Shown: positions 1-11,900 of the stretch, piece after piece
How the letters are laid out: every line of letters starts with the position of its first letter
Position numbering within the stretch: position 1 is the stretch's first letter
The notes under the pieces: generated by a model
Seen by the model: only the letters and a program-made list of their open reading frames with translations
Database searches by the model: none
Told to the model about the DNA's origin: nothing
Translations under genes and position numbers: made by a program
Origin: Acanthaster planci
Lineage: Eukaryota > Echinodermata > Asteroidea > Valvatida > Acanthasteridae
DNA length: 13,963 nt
Assembly (NCBI RefSeq): GCF_001949145.1
Contig: NW_019091414.1
Span: forward strand, 991,048-1,005,010
Direction of reading: 5' to 3'

Positions 1-2845
1 CCCATGCCTACATGTACAATGTATTTGATTCAGTATATTGGAATTAATAATTTCCTTTACCCTAGTTTTCAGTATCTCTTGTTTTAAGCCTTTTCATGTA
101 CTTTGACAGAGTTATTTGCGAACAATGAAATGTTTTCACATATGATGAGCTGATGGTAAGATAATTGTCCATCTTGCTACTGAAGGTAACTTGTGTTCCA
201 CATGCAATATGGGCACTAGCCATTGGCATCTGTCACTGGGAGTGCTCAATAAGGGCCTACATGTACATGTAGCTCTGTTATTGGTTGATCGATGTCGGAA
301 TCGGACACGAGAATTGGGCCAGGAGATGGCTGAAGTACTTACTTGGTCAGTAGGTCAATGTATGAATCTTCCTGAAATGTTGGCTACTGCTAGAATGCAT
401 CATGTTGAGGGTGGATCTCTTGAGCATTGTAAGGAAATTATTATGATTTCATACACAAGGACCCGTTAGACTCATGATTTAGTACCACAGATCACATTGA
501 TGAACAAAAGCATCTTGTATCATCATGTACATGGATCAAGACATGTCATGTATGAGCTCTAAAGATTAACGGTTAGTTTCAACTAATTCCAAATGTTCAA
601 ACTTCTTTCCTCACATTGTGCAGTGTTTATAGACCCCCCCTATCCTTTGCTGTCTGTCTTGTTCCATCTGTTATCATTTTGCCTCCTTTTTGTATTTACA
701 CACATTTCAGTATGTCTTCTTCCCCATTCTCTTCACTCTTAATAAAGAGGAGTTTTGTTTCTTTTTTTTCCCTGTTTTTGTTCGGCCTTTGTTTTTCTTT
801 CAAGCACCTACATGTACAGGTTTTTTCAGTCATGTAGTTCATAGATTTACATGTACACATAAATATATGTGTATTTACCAAAAAATTGTAATTTTGCATG
901 AAGTCATTCTGGTAGCTGGAAGGCACCGACATCTTAACTTTATTTCCAGTTCCAAACAATTCTAAACAAAAGTAATGGCATTGCTGAAAATATGGATATT
1001 ATAATGCAGTGGAAAATAAAATGATAGTTAGTGAATGAATGAATCATTGATCGATTTTGTTCTTCTTTCTAGCCAAATACATTGGCAAAGTTGATGTACA
1101 AATCCATAAAGGTTACCAGATTGTATTTTTGTAGATAACAAACCACAGAGTGTGCCATGGAAAAAAGTTGGAGTTTCACATCAGAAAGCAGAGTGAGATA
1201 TTCGTTCCATTAGGCAACAACTGTGTAAAGCCTGTCAGGAAATTAAATCATGGGCTTGAAATTTGATTAAATATTTCAATCTTGAGAAGTGTGTGAGGAG
1301 AAGAAAATGTGATTAAAAAAAGTAAAGAAAGAACAGAAGGGGGTACAATTGAAAGAAAAAATTGGGAGAAAAACACAGGAAATGATAAAACTTCTCCATT
1401 AGTAAGGCTAGGCGAGCGTGCTATCCCAGACAGAAACTGATCCCCTACAACATACTGACATAGTCCTCAATTGGATTTGATGAAATATACTTTGCTCTCT
1501 CTCAATATGACATTTGAAAGGCAAAGTTCAGTAATACTTTAAAGAATAAGATCAATATGTTTCAGTAAATACTAAGGAGCCTCAGAATCAATTTAGGTTT
1601 CCCTTGAAAATGAAAAAGGTAAACCAATTATGATAGCGACAGTGGTCTAATCTCATGGTCATGAATATATTACAGGTTTAGGACAGCATGTTGTTGCAGT
1701 CTGCTTCATTGATTTGCATTGATTTCCAATGTACGGTAGATGAGTTAGGGAGCGCTGCTTGTCCTGTACATGTTTCTAGGTTGAGGTTGACCGTAAAATC
1801 TTTGAGCTCAGTTAACATGATGAAAACATTCAGTTTTATACTTGTGTACAATACAACAGTAAGTTGAGTAAAAATAGTATTGGTACTTTTCTCCCAACAG
1901 AATCAAGCTGCTGGTTGCCAAATGGCTCTAATCCTGAGCAGTTTGTGGGAAGAAAACTCTCCAGTATTAAAAAAAGCAAGTGGCTGCAAAAGTGTACATC
2001 CCTTGAACTTTCGTTACTGTTTACAGTTCACCAGCTGAACTGAGCCCCGTTCGAGCAGTGCAAAATTGTCAGGACAGGTGTCCTTTGTGGAAGGAAGACA
2101 GGGCTATATTTAGCTGCCTAACTCCACTTATGCTACACCTATATCCCCCTTAGACTGGTCATTGGTTCCTCCATCTTACAGGTGGTACTGTCCATGACTA
2201 TCGTAGGGCTACTGCTCATGTCTTTTTAATAGTTCACAAAAAAGCCACAGTCACAGCATAGCCACTTAAAGGATCCAGGAAATTAATTTTTCTTAAAATC
2301 ACTTTTTGTGTATCTCTGTACTCGTCTTCCATGTATGAAGACTGTTTGACATCTTTTTTGAGTTATGTGAACTGAACGGTGCACTTTTTCAAACATTAAA
2401 AATTGACCAAGCATTTCTGGACAAAAGAGGGCGCTTTTGCTTTGATGTAAATCCAGGAAGACATGGTTCATGTTGCATGTTTTCATGTTCAAATTGTGAA
2501 CCCCAAATTTGCTATCTGGGAACATTTCTGTGAAAAGGATTTTGAAGTACTTTGTCCCTTAAAATCTAGCCTTTCTGGGAGTGGTACATGTACTGATCTG
2601 TACCATAAATACACATGTAAGTGGTTAAAACATGTGGGAACCATTGAAATACATGTATCAACAGCCCTACTCATGCTCCTGTTGGCATGTATGCAGCACC
2701 ATCATTAGTTTGACAATATGGCTCATAAATTAGACCAGAATGACTACAAGTTGGATTATTTCCCAGACTAGTATATGAGATTTCAAAAAAACAGTTTGGG
2801 GGGTTTCACTTGTATAAATTTGTTTCTTTCCTTTCTGATCACAAG
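1..2845. other. Non-coding region 5' of the first visible exon (probable intron)
   Basis: AT-rich sequence with no recognisable exon. It holds seven exact TACATGTA palindromes (9-16, 258-265, 264-271, 809-816, 848-855, 2585-2592, 2650-2657), an A- and G-rich stretch at about 1285-1390 and T-rich runs at about 757-800. I looked for the earlier KIND exons, which should encode an acidic stretch and a segment like RSYRDVMK, and found none, though a short divergent exon could be missed. A 92-codon open frame at 191-469 is treated in the findings. Confidence 0.7.
258..271. repeat. Overlapping TACATGTA palindromes (representative of 18 in the window)
   Basis: TACATGTACATGTA contains two overlapping copies of the 8-bp palindrome TACATGTA. 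Other exact copies are at 9, 809, 848, 2585, 2650, 3217, 3606, 3784, 4599, 8749, 8830, 10492, 12247, 13639, 13684 and 13797 (start positions). All lie outside the exons. Dispersed palindromic words of this kind are common in several marine invertebrate genomes; no function is claimed. Confidence 0.9.
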
Positions 2846-2971
2846 TTTTGTAGTGGACATTTACTAGAGCCAGAGGGAGCCCCGACACATTATCAAGCAG
2901 TATGCAGAGCTCTGCTGGCTGAAGTCAACGATCTCACATCGTTCCTTCGAGTCATTGCATCCAGTAAAAAG
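2846..2971 (+). CDS. spire: Spire exon: C-terminal part of KIND domain
   Basis: Forty-two codons, phase 0 at both ends. The core [16 protein letters not shown] is nearly the same as the vertebrate SPIRE1 segment with [12 protein letters not shown], the last helices of the KIND (kinase non-catalytic C-lobe) domain, which in Spire binds the C-terminal tail of FMN-type formins. The acceptor follows a pyrimidine tract and ends ACAAG at 2841-2845; the donor is GTGAGA at 2972. A second AG at 2852-2853 could start the exon at 2854, but the 2846 start keeps FCSGHL, which lines up with LCAAHL in vertebrate SPIRE1. The preceding KIND exons were not found in 1-2845 and presumably lie upstream of the window. 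Confidence 0.9.
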
Positions 2972-5900
2972 GTGAGATGTTCATTAACCCTCAGATTGGC
3001 GCAGACATGAAGCAAAATTGAGTTTTTATCTTGAAATTCTTGTTTTTGGTGTAGAGTACTGTCTTGGTATCGGTGGATTGCCAAAACAGCTCACTTCCTG
3101 GAATTATAAGGCTGTGCACATGCAGCACCAGCTTTCATGGATTTCACTATTTGCCCGGGTTTGCTTATTGTTTATTTGTTTATATTTGTTTTCCTTACTG
3201 TAGCTGGAGGCTGAAGTACATGTATTTAACAAGATGAGAAGTAAATTGAACTTATCTAAAATGTTGGAACTTTCTTTAGAGTTTACAAAGACTTCATGCT
3301 GAACACGGTGAGGAAGAAGAGGCTCATCTTGAAGATATTCAACCCAAGCAATGGGTAAGTGTCAACTGATCATCTAAAAACAACCACTGTGGATTCTTTC
3401 TTTGGCAGTATTTTAATAGAATCACACCTTTGCAGCTCAGCCACAAGTACATCCCATGGAGTATGATATCACAATTTGGATTCAAAACCAAAGCATAAGG
3501 AATGTGCTGTAATGCTGGAGGCTTCAAAAATGCCCAGGAATTTAGTGCTGGATTTATTTTTTGAAGTATTGCCTGGCCTTGATAAACAAAGGACTATCCA
3601 TGCTCTACATGTACATGGAGCTGGATTTGTTCATGCCGTTACAATGGTGATTTATCATTAAATTGACAAACTTCCGGAATCCTGTCGGCAAAAATTCCCT
3701 GGTCGGACAATAGTTATTGTTTCTTGGTGCAAGGTCCCTGTACTTGGTTGTGAATGGCAAGGTATGCATGACAATATCCAGCCTACATGTATTGTCCATG
3801 CTTCACTGCATTTGAGGACAAAACCAACCCACTCAGGGCTCACTTGATATCACAAGGCAGAGGTGTAACGTCCAAAATGTTTATGCCTAACAAGTATTTT
3901 CAAGCAGGGTTGTGACAGTGGGAGAAATTGTTTTTTGTAAAAATACAAAAGCTTCTTCCTATACTTCTGTACATGGCAAATTCAAGCATGGAAGAAGACT
4001 GTATAAGGAATTAACATTAACTCGAAATCTCCTGAGGAACGTTGCTGGGAACATTCCTTAATCCTAATCCTGCACTGCACAGGACACTCAAAATGAGCGT
4101 ACATATACACATGTTCTTGGAATTTCAAGGATGAAGCGCTTTGTAATGTAATACTAAGGCTGTGATATCCTCAGTCTTTCCGACCATTCAGGTAGATTTT
4201 CAAGGGTTCGGATGGGGGTTTATTAGGGTTATGGTGGGGTAAGTGTTTCATGTTCGGTACATTTGCTGATTTTTTTTTTGGCTGATGTTCAGGTCTTTCA
4301 CTTTGTAAATTATACCTGTGGTGTAATTGCGATAACCATCTGAACATTTCTTGTTGGGACATCTGACTAAAAGCAAGGTAGAAGGATTCACAATGGAAAT
4401 TAACTTAATGTGTGTGTACCCTTCAGTGTGCGTAAACCACATGTACTTAAGTTTCTCAAGAATTTACCATAAAGCACACTTTATTCCTTTTTTTTGATTA
4501 GTAAACCCTGTTCAGTCAAACCTATTGCCTGTCCCTGTGACCTGAGACCTCACATGCATTCTACCATGGATATCCTTGGAAAGAGCCTCGACATACGGTA
4601 CATGTACAGGTATAAGGATTCCAGCTTTGTTCAAGTTTGTTCCTTTTATCTCCTTCAGGCCAGGATATGGATGCAAGTTCTGCAACAGCTGCGGCAAGGA
4701 GTCAAGCTTAAAGAGATCAGCGATGCCTCCTATCGCAATCGCATCCCCATCGAGTATGAACTCACTCCTTACGAGATCTTGATGGATGATATACGATCAC
4801 ACAAGTACACCCTCAGAGAAGTCCTGGTGAGGCTTAGGTGTATATAACAAGTCAAACAATTCAGACAAATCCTCCTGACCTGACCCTTCTGAAAGGATAC
4901 GTGGTGGAGACGCTGACACAAAAAAGTGGGATCTGCATGTACCGGTACCATCTAACCTGTAGAATAATTCATATCGACCCTTCCCTCACTGGATCACAAT
5001 CATGTTTTTGGCATTTGGCTGTTCACAACAAAGTGTTAAGTGTCAAATCAGCAATACGTGTAATAAATACTACTGCTAAATATTAAAAAACAACTCCCTC
5101 TCTGACATTTAATAAGGGGCAAATGTGCCGACACTGTTAGCAACCATAGTTGACAAAACTTTCTGCAAACGTTGGCTGCTTCTACAAATAGCAGGCCATA
5201 AGAGAAAGGTCTATTGGTCTGCTATTCTACTAAGCTATCCCTATATGTAGGCCCACATGACTGTTGGGCATCTTTCAGACTATTAGTTTGAGAGCAGTTG
5301 TGTTCACCTGATGTCACTTCTTTGACTTATCCATCAATTGCGATTTTCGAGGCTGCACTATAAATGCACTGGCTTTGGATGGGTAATAGTGGTATACAAG
5401 TAGCATGTCATCAGTGTCGATGATGATTTCATCGACAAGTGGCAAGTTTATGTGCTTCAAGAGGTGGAGAAATGTTACCATAATTGTCTGTGTTTAAGAA
5501 TGCACACAACATTCCTGTGCATGAAAATGCCAGTATGGAAAATCACGAATGCTTGATATAAGTTTCATTGGTACTCCTAGTTCACATGGTTTTTAATTAG
5601 TTTGTTCCATTTCTGTGTCGTGTTTATGTTCTGTATCATTTGCCTATTTTTGTTTCCATGTACCGATGTTACTTGATGTTTTGTGATAAGTCTGACTGCT
5701 GCTCTAAGTTGGCTGAATGAATTAAAAGGGGCAAGAGCTCATTAATTTATTTACACCATCTATGTGTTCTTTCCCCTTCCCATTTTAATTTTTTACCATG
5801 TAGGTGAATGGTGACTTACCCCCTAGGGTGAAGAAGGAGGCCCATGATGTCATTCTGGACTTCATCCGGTCCAGACCACCCCTCAAACCAGTAATAAATT

Positions 5901-8900
5901 GTTTTGCTTTGCATTCTGTGGGCCTGAAGGGGACGCTTCAACCCTTTCAAAATAGGGGTGTTTGTGTTCGAACCTTGTGCAATGCTGAAGAAATAGCTGT
6001 GCTGATTTCTAGAAAATTAGACTCGCAATAACTCACTGTAACTAAAATTTCCCAGCAAATAGGCTATGAGTGGGCTATGCATAATTCTGTAAGAAATTCC
6101 TAACGTTTACTTAAACTTTAATCCTACCATTTAATAATGTTGTTTTTGTTGCTGCGTTTCATTTTGTTCACTGCTTGGTTTTCTTACATGTTTTGCTGTC
6201 CTGGCTTTCAAAGTGCTTGTGATCAGTGTGATGCACTAAATATCAGTCCAGTATTGGCATGTTTTTCATAAATGTTAACACCTGATGCATGAACTAACCT
6301 CGTGATCTCCTGTAATGTCATTTTGTCTAATAGAGGTTATGCGTTAATGTGTCCTCAGAAGGAAAGCGTTTTTATCTCTGGGATAGGCTTGAGTAAACGT
6401 TTTGTGCATTCATTGTAACAAAATTAAAGTAACCAAAACAGCTTCAAAGACAGCTCTGTTGACAGCTTCAAAAACAGCACTTGGGAGACTTGATTGTAGT
6501 TACAGATTTCTGTTTCCAGACTGATTTCCCATGCGTAATTTGCTTTTTCAAAAATTGCTAACAGTCATTTTGAATTTTTTTCAGCATGCAAATGTTTCCA
6601 TTTTGTAAAAATAAGTCGAAACAAAAAAGCCATAGCTATTGATCTTCCATCTCATTTTCCCCATCTTGTTTCTTAGAATAAGTTTTTCATTGAATTGGCT
6701 ATTTCACAAAGGAAGACTGGGTTCGATTTATAAAATAAATATGCAGTTTAGTTTCAGATATTCTTATTAAGGTGATGAATGCTTTGCAGGTTCCCCAAAA
6801 TGTTCCACATCCTCTGAGGACAGAGACTTTATATGAGAGGTTACTGAGAGACATTCGCTCCAGGCCTCCACTGGCTCCTGCATCCAGTAGAGTCCTCCCA
6901 GGTGGGTTAATGATGCCTCGCTGGTGAGATTTTTCAGGATTGAGGACAGTAGAGTTAGTCTCTTCTACTTGATGTGGATCTGGCTACTTGTTGAAAGAAT
7001 TCGTACTTAGTTTTTGGCATAGTGATGGATTTTGGAGGATTCAGGAAATTTAAGTTCCTGTTAGGAATGCTGAGGGAGTTAAGGAGGAATTTTACAGACT
7101 TTGTATTAAAATGCATCATCAATGTAAAAGAATTCTAGCTTAGAAAGTTTGACTTTCAGAAACCGAGCTTGTAAAACAAGTCAGAAGTTAATTTCACTGT
7201 TCGACTAATGTGAGTAACTTTAGAAATGGTGTCTCAGTCTGGCAGAAAAAATATCAAATTTGAGGTCAGATATTAAGCATTATACTAATGTTGTGATGTT
7301 CCAAACACATACAAAATTGGAGGAATGAGATATCATTAAATTGATGTTGTTGAGACCATTACAAGACACAAGTAATAGGATGAATAGTGACAAACAAATT
7401 CTTTTGTTGTGGTTCATTTGAATAAGTTGTGATTTAATTCAGACTGGAAGAGTTATGCTGGTCTGGTGGGGTCTTGTGATGGTCTTTAGAGGTGTCGAGT
7501 GCAGATCCAGGTAAAAACTCTTTAGTTGTATCCTGGTATCCAGATTGTTTCAAACTCATTATTCCGGGCTCTCTCCATTTTGTGAATGTAGACCGGAAGG
7601 CCAAACCTAAGAAGAAAAAGAAGTCGTCCAAAGCTCGGCCTAGGATACGTCACCAAAGTACCAGTGAAGGCAGCTGCGCCTCCAGTGTAGACTCAGAGGA
7701 TCTAGAAATATTTGACACATCACCAGAGCTCCCTAGAAAAGTGTTACGAGCAGAAATTACCTTGGATTGGTCAGATGAGGTCAGTCAATACCAGCATTTC
7801 ACAACAGTGCGCCTCCAAGAGTTTGCAACGCATTGGCCAATCACAATGTGCGAAATTTGTCGACCCAATGCGTGTTTGGAATGGGTCGACAAATTTCGCG
7901 CTTTTTATTCACATGTCCCCTGGTACTTCTAATACCTTCCCTTTGAGCTAGAATTTTCACAAGCGTCAATAAGGCTGTCGGAAGATGAGTTGCAGCGGAG
8001 GGTGTTGGGTGCGGGGGGTGGGGGTTGGAGGAGAACAACCCACAGAATTGGGAAGGAAGGAGAACATCCATTTCACATGGTCAGCCTGGGTGGGATTCGA
8101 ACCTTGGTCACATAGTTGGAAGGCACAGAAAGTATGATTGTGTAAATCTGCATAGCGGAAGCTGATTGGGGAAGGCATTATTGAGAGAAATGAGATTCGG
8201 GGGGAGACTGAAGAGTAAACTCAGAAATAACAGAAAGGCTTAACTTTTCATAGAGAGCAAATTCTCAGTGAATAATTCAAATTCATAGCAGAACAAAATC
8301 TACTTAAAAAACATCTCTCATAGCTTCACCTACCTGTTGTCAATTATCATTCAAGAGCAGAGACTCACAAATATGGGTTCCTAATGGAATGGCACACTGC
8401 TGACTTGTTTCCAATCTTGGCAGCTGATGTCAGATCCCTCCTGGAAATATCAAATATCAATGAGACTTGGAACACTGATGTAGATGCAATAGATACACCT
8501 GTTTTTTTGATAAGTTTAGAATGCTAAAGATGAGATACACATAAGACCTATTGGTCTTGTTTGTCATCAGCTTAAATTAAAAATAATGGAAGATGAATCT
8601 TCCAAAGCTTACGAGGGATGAATTGAAAGTGTGCTTGTGAGTTCTAGCTCTTAGTTGGCCAGATTGTGAATGTTTCATGAGACATAACATGTACATTTCC
8701 TGATGGAATTTGATGTCTCATTCATGTGATTATTGGCTTGCCCTCTGGTACATGTAGTCTTGACTCGTCAGGGTTCTTGTTCATTTCTGCTGAGTTTGAG
8801 TCTGAGTTCCTACAGGGGAGCAGGTGAGGTACATGTACATTGTAGATGGTGGCGTTGTAGGATGACATATAGATAAACCATGAAGGCATCAAGTAGGCAG

Positions 8901-11900
8901 TTCATAATGGTAATGATCTCAAGTCAAACTAAAACAGACCTTAGTCTTGAAAAATCGTGGAAAGGGGCAAATTTGAGGTTGTTTGCAATTCAGAGAGTTT
9001 CATTAAGCAAGTGAAGACGATAACAAAGCAATATGACAATTGCTTCAGTAATCTATTTTGGCACATACCTCAGGAGTGGGGTCCAGGCAGAGTTTGCCTC
9101 GAACACCAGTCAAGCCGATTATCTCCAGCGTGTTGTCTCTTCTCTCCAGGATGATGTAACTGAATCGGATGCCAGCCGGCTAACCGTTACACCACGCAAT
9201 GACGACTCGGATCTAACACCTCAACCTCAGAGAGATCAATTGAAACCTTTCCGACGACTGGAAACACTTAACGCTCCCAGCTTTGACAGTAAGGCTCCAA
9301 ACCACAGACCCGGCGATGCAACATTTGAGTGTCACCGCTGATTGTCTTGTTCTTTTACTACAAGCCTCTGTCATTACAAATTGAAGACTCTGTAGGAAGT
9401 CTTCTACAGTTCGTCCTTTCCCTTTATTCCATAATGTTTTTACTTTTGGAAGTTGAAAGTGGACCCAATAGCTTTGAAAATGATAAGGTCCTTAGATTTA
9501 AGAGTCCCTGCAGGTATAATGGGTGTTGGAAAAAATTTTAGAGGCATGTATCTGTGTCGCCATTTGGAATCTGTCAGGAAATAGATTATTTTGCTCAAAT
9601 GACTCATGTGGACCCAGCACAGTGATTACCCAGTGATATTGATGAGATTGCATTTAAGGTCAGTGTTGAAGTTATGGCACACCACCATTTTTGGCAGATA
9701 TAAGTTAATAAATTAACCCTGTGCCCTTGAAACCTATAAAAACCATTCCATTACTTGATTGATCATATCATGTTATAGTAATGATAAATTATTCTTGATG
9801 TAGTGTTTTACATTAAAATCTCAAAATGCTTCACAAAATAACATTAACAATATACCAGGAAGTTAATTATCGGTTAAATTTAAGTACAAACAATTAAAAT
9901 CAACATCTAAGAACAACAATTTTGGTCTGTAATTCATCAACCTTTTTCTAGAGAGTTGTAGTTTCTCTTCCTAACTTGCTTATTGTTTTTTCCAGCCTTG
10001 CTGTCTCCTGACTCCTCAGTAACGCCCATCAATGACAGTGACATCGCTAGAGACAGCGACATCGATGAAAAACAGGAAGAGGCTGAAGATGACCAGATGC
10101 CTAAACAAGAGAGTCCAAGACGACACAGTATAGCCATCTGTCAAACACTCCCACAATTCTCCAGTCATCCAGTAAGAAGCTGACTACGGTGCTCAGTCTA
10201 CCATTCTCCAAGAATTAGGATTATTATTATTATTTGTTTTTATTTGGCCTTCAAGCAAATCAATACAGAAACTGGCAGTGAAGTAAAACAAAGTGAACCA
10301 AAACCGAGGAAAACAGGACAACAGATAGTGAGGTGGATAAATGGAGAGATAAGAAAGAGAAAAATAGGCAAACGGGAGACAGGGACTCAATAAAAGCATT
10401 ATAAGCTGGCCTGGATAGACAAAAGTATTATTAAACACTGTGGGCCAAGGACCTGTCTATTCAAACACAAAATGCCAACACAGAACATATATACATGTAA
10501 GATAAAACATTTGCATATTGTCAGTGCTCTGGGCCCAACCTCACTCAGCCACCACACAACACCCCCACACACCCCAACCCAAACCCATCTCACCTTTCTC
10601 AAGATACATCCAATTCAAGCCAGTCGCTGTCCTTATGAAACGGTCCAGAGCACAGACAATATACATGAAACAGTGCATTTCTATATAATTGATATAAAAT
10701 TAGAATAACATAAAAAATCATCCAATAATAATTCAAACTAGTTCAGTAAAACTTTTATCAAAGTATACTTCTCAACAGTGCCTTCACTAGTTTTATTCAG
10801 GACCATTGTACCAAGTCTTCGTGTGTCAGGCTGACGATCTCTTTGTCTGCTTTCCAAAGGTGACAAAGAGATAGCTGGGTAGATAGCCAGGCAGATTGAT
10901 AGTCTCGTCATCTTGTTTCTCAGGAGAGGTATATACCACCGGAATGTCTAGCCTTGACCGTTGACGAGGTGATCCATATCCGGAGTGTCCTAGTGAAAGC
11001 GGAAATCGAGAACCTGAGAGTCAACCCAAAGCTACACAACGGTGTGCTCAGAGAAAAGGTCCGTACACATAACTGCCCAAACTGTGTTCCTCAATACCTC
11101 TGTGTTTCAAAATTTTGAGGGTCATCTTCTAATAAGTATTCACAGGTGGTGAAGTAAGGTGAACATTCCCCTTGTCACACCCTAACCCTACTTTTGATGC
11201 AAATCTCAATTATGGAATTCTAGTGCCCCCTAGATTTTCTCATTCCAGCAGCAAGCATCAGTTATCATAGGCTTAACTTTCCAACCCAACAGATGCAAAT
11301 ACTGTAATTGTTATTGCATTGTTGCAAAGTTTGATTTCCTGTTGTCTAACTGCAGTGTTTGTAAATGGGCAATGACCAGATGCCTCATCAGTTGGGCAGA
11401 GACACCCAAACTTTGTAGATTTGGTGATTTGTCATCCTTAGCATTTCACGATCGTGCTTGATGCTCGCTCGATGTAGTCCTTGTTCGATCAATCTCAATA
11501 GAAGTTCTTTGAGGAAAGCTAAATTTCTGAAGCATGCCAAGTGACTCATGCAAGCTTGATCCTTGATGGGTACTTGCTTGCAATCACCACAGTTCACTTT
11601 TTAAACCCAAATAGTTTTCACTTTTTTCAGAAGAAAATAAAAACACTCTCCATTTCACTTCCGTCTCCCCTATCCAAATGCCTTTACCTGCCATTTAGGT
11701 AACTGAGCTGACACATTAGAATTCAAGAAAAGTTCCCATCAGCATATTCGGTAAACTATCTAGATTGAGAGTACTTGTCACAGGGCCTTTGTAGATTGGA
11801 ATGTATTCATATGAGTTACCGTACCAGCCGAGAAGGTACCCATTCAACAAACCTTAGTCTCCAGCATGGCAAATCATGGGCACGGGCATAAACCTGTTCG

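Larger units (their letters stand above)
7780..9149 (+). other. spire: Intron with repeat remnants, between basic-linker and acidic-linker exons
   Basis: 1370-base phase-0 intron, donor GTCAGT and acceptor CTCCAG. The first 400 bases carry the foldback, the G-rich motif and the B-box remnant listed separately; this half looks like inserted repeat DNA. The rest holds two TACATGTA copies (8749-8756, 8830-8837) and otherwise nothing recognised. Confidence 0.8.
10172..10923 (+). other. spire: Intron between RRHS exon and Spir-box exon
   Basis: 752-base phase-0 intron, donor GTAAGA and acceptor TCTCAG. It contains the possible retroelement tail (about 10217-10400), one TACATGTA (10492-10499) and the C-rich motif at 10562-10586, all listed separately or in the findings. 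Confidence 0.8.

Noticed and set aside
103-163. Possible KIND exon ending before a GTAAGA donor at about 155
   Set aside because: The frame that reads TYDELM before the donor has a stop just upstream and no acceptor AG between, so it cannot be an exon.
1072-1137. Possible small exon after TTCTTTCTAG at about 1071
   Set aside because: The acceptor is good, but the frames (one reading AKYIGKVDVQIHKGYQ) do not resemble KIND and one ends at a stop without a clear donor.
4494-4658. Upstream extension of the WH2-A/B open frame
   Set aside because: It lies before the TCCTTCAG acceptor, runs through a TACATGTA repeat and has no Spire similarity.
5964-5974. Second pol III B box on the minus strand
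   Set aside because: GGTTCGAACAC differs from the consensus near its 3' end and no A box or shared flank was found.
5804-6031. A 75-codon continuous protein from the WH2-C exon
   Set aside because: Only the first 29 codons match Spire; the rest is intron read-through past the donor at 5891.
9289-9341. Extension of the acidic-linker exon to the stop near 9341
   Set aside because: GTAAGG at 9289 joins in phase to the next exon, and the extension has no support.
11388-11597. 69-codon minus-strand open frame starting MNCGDCKQV
   Set aside because: No recognised family, no promoter or splice context; antisense inside a Spire intron and within the length range expected by chance.
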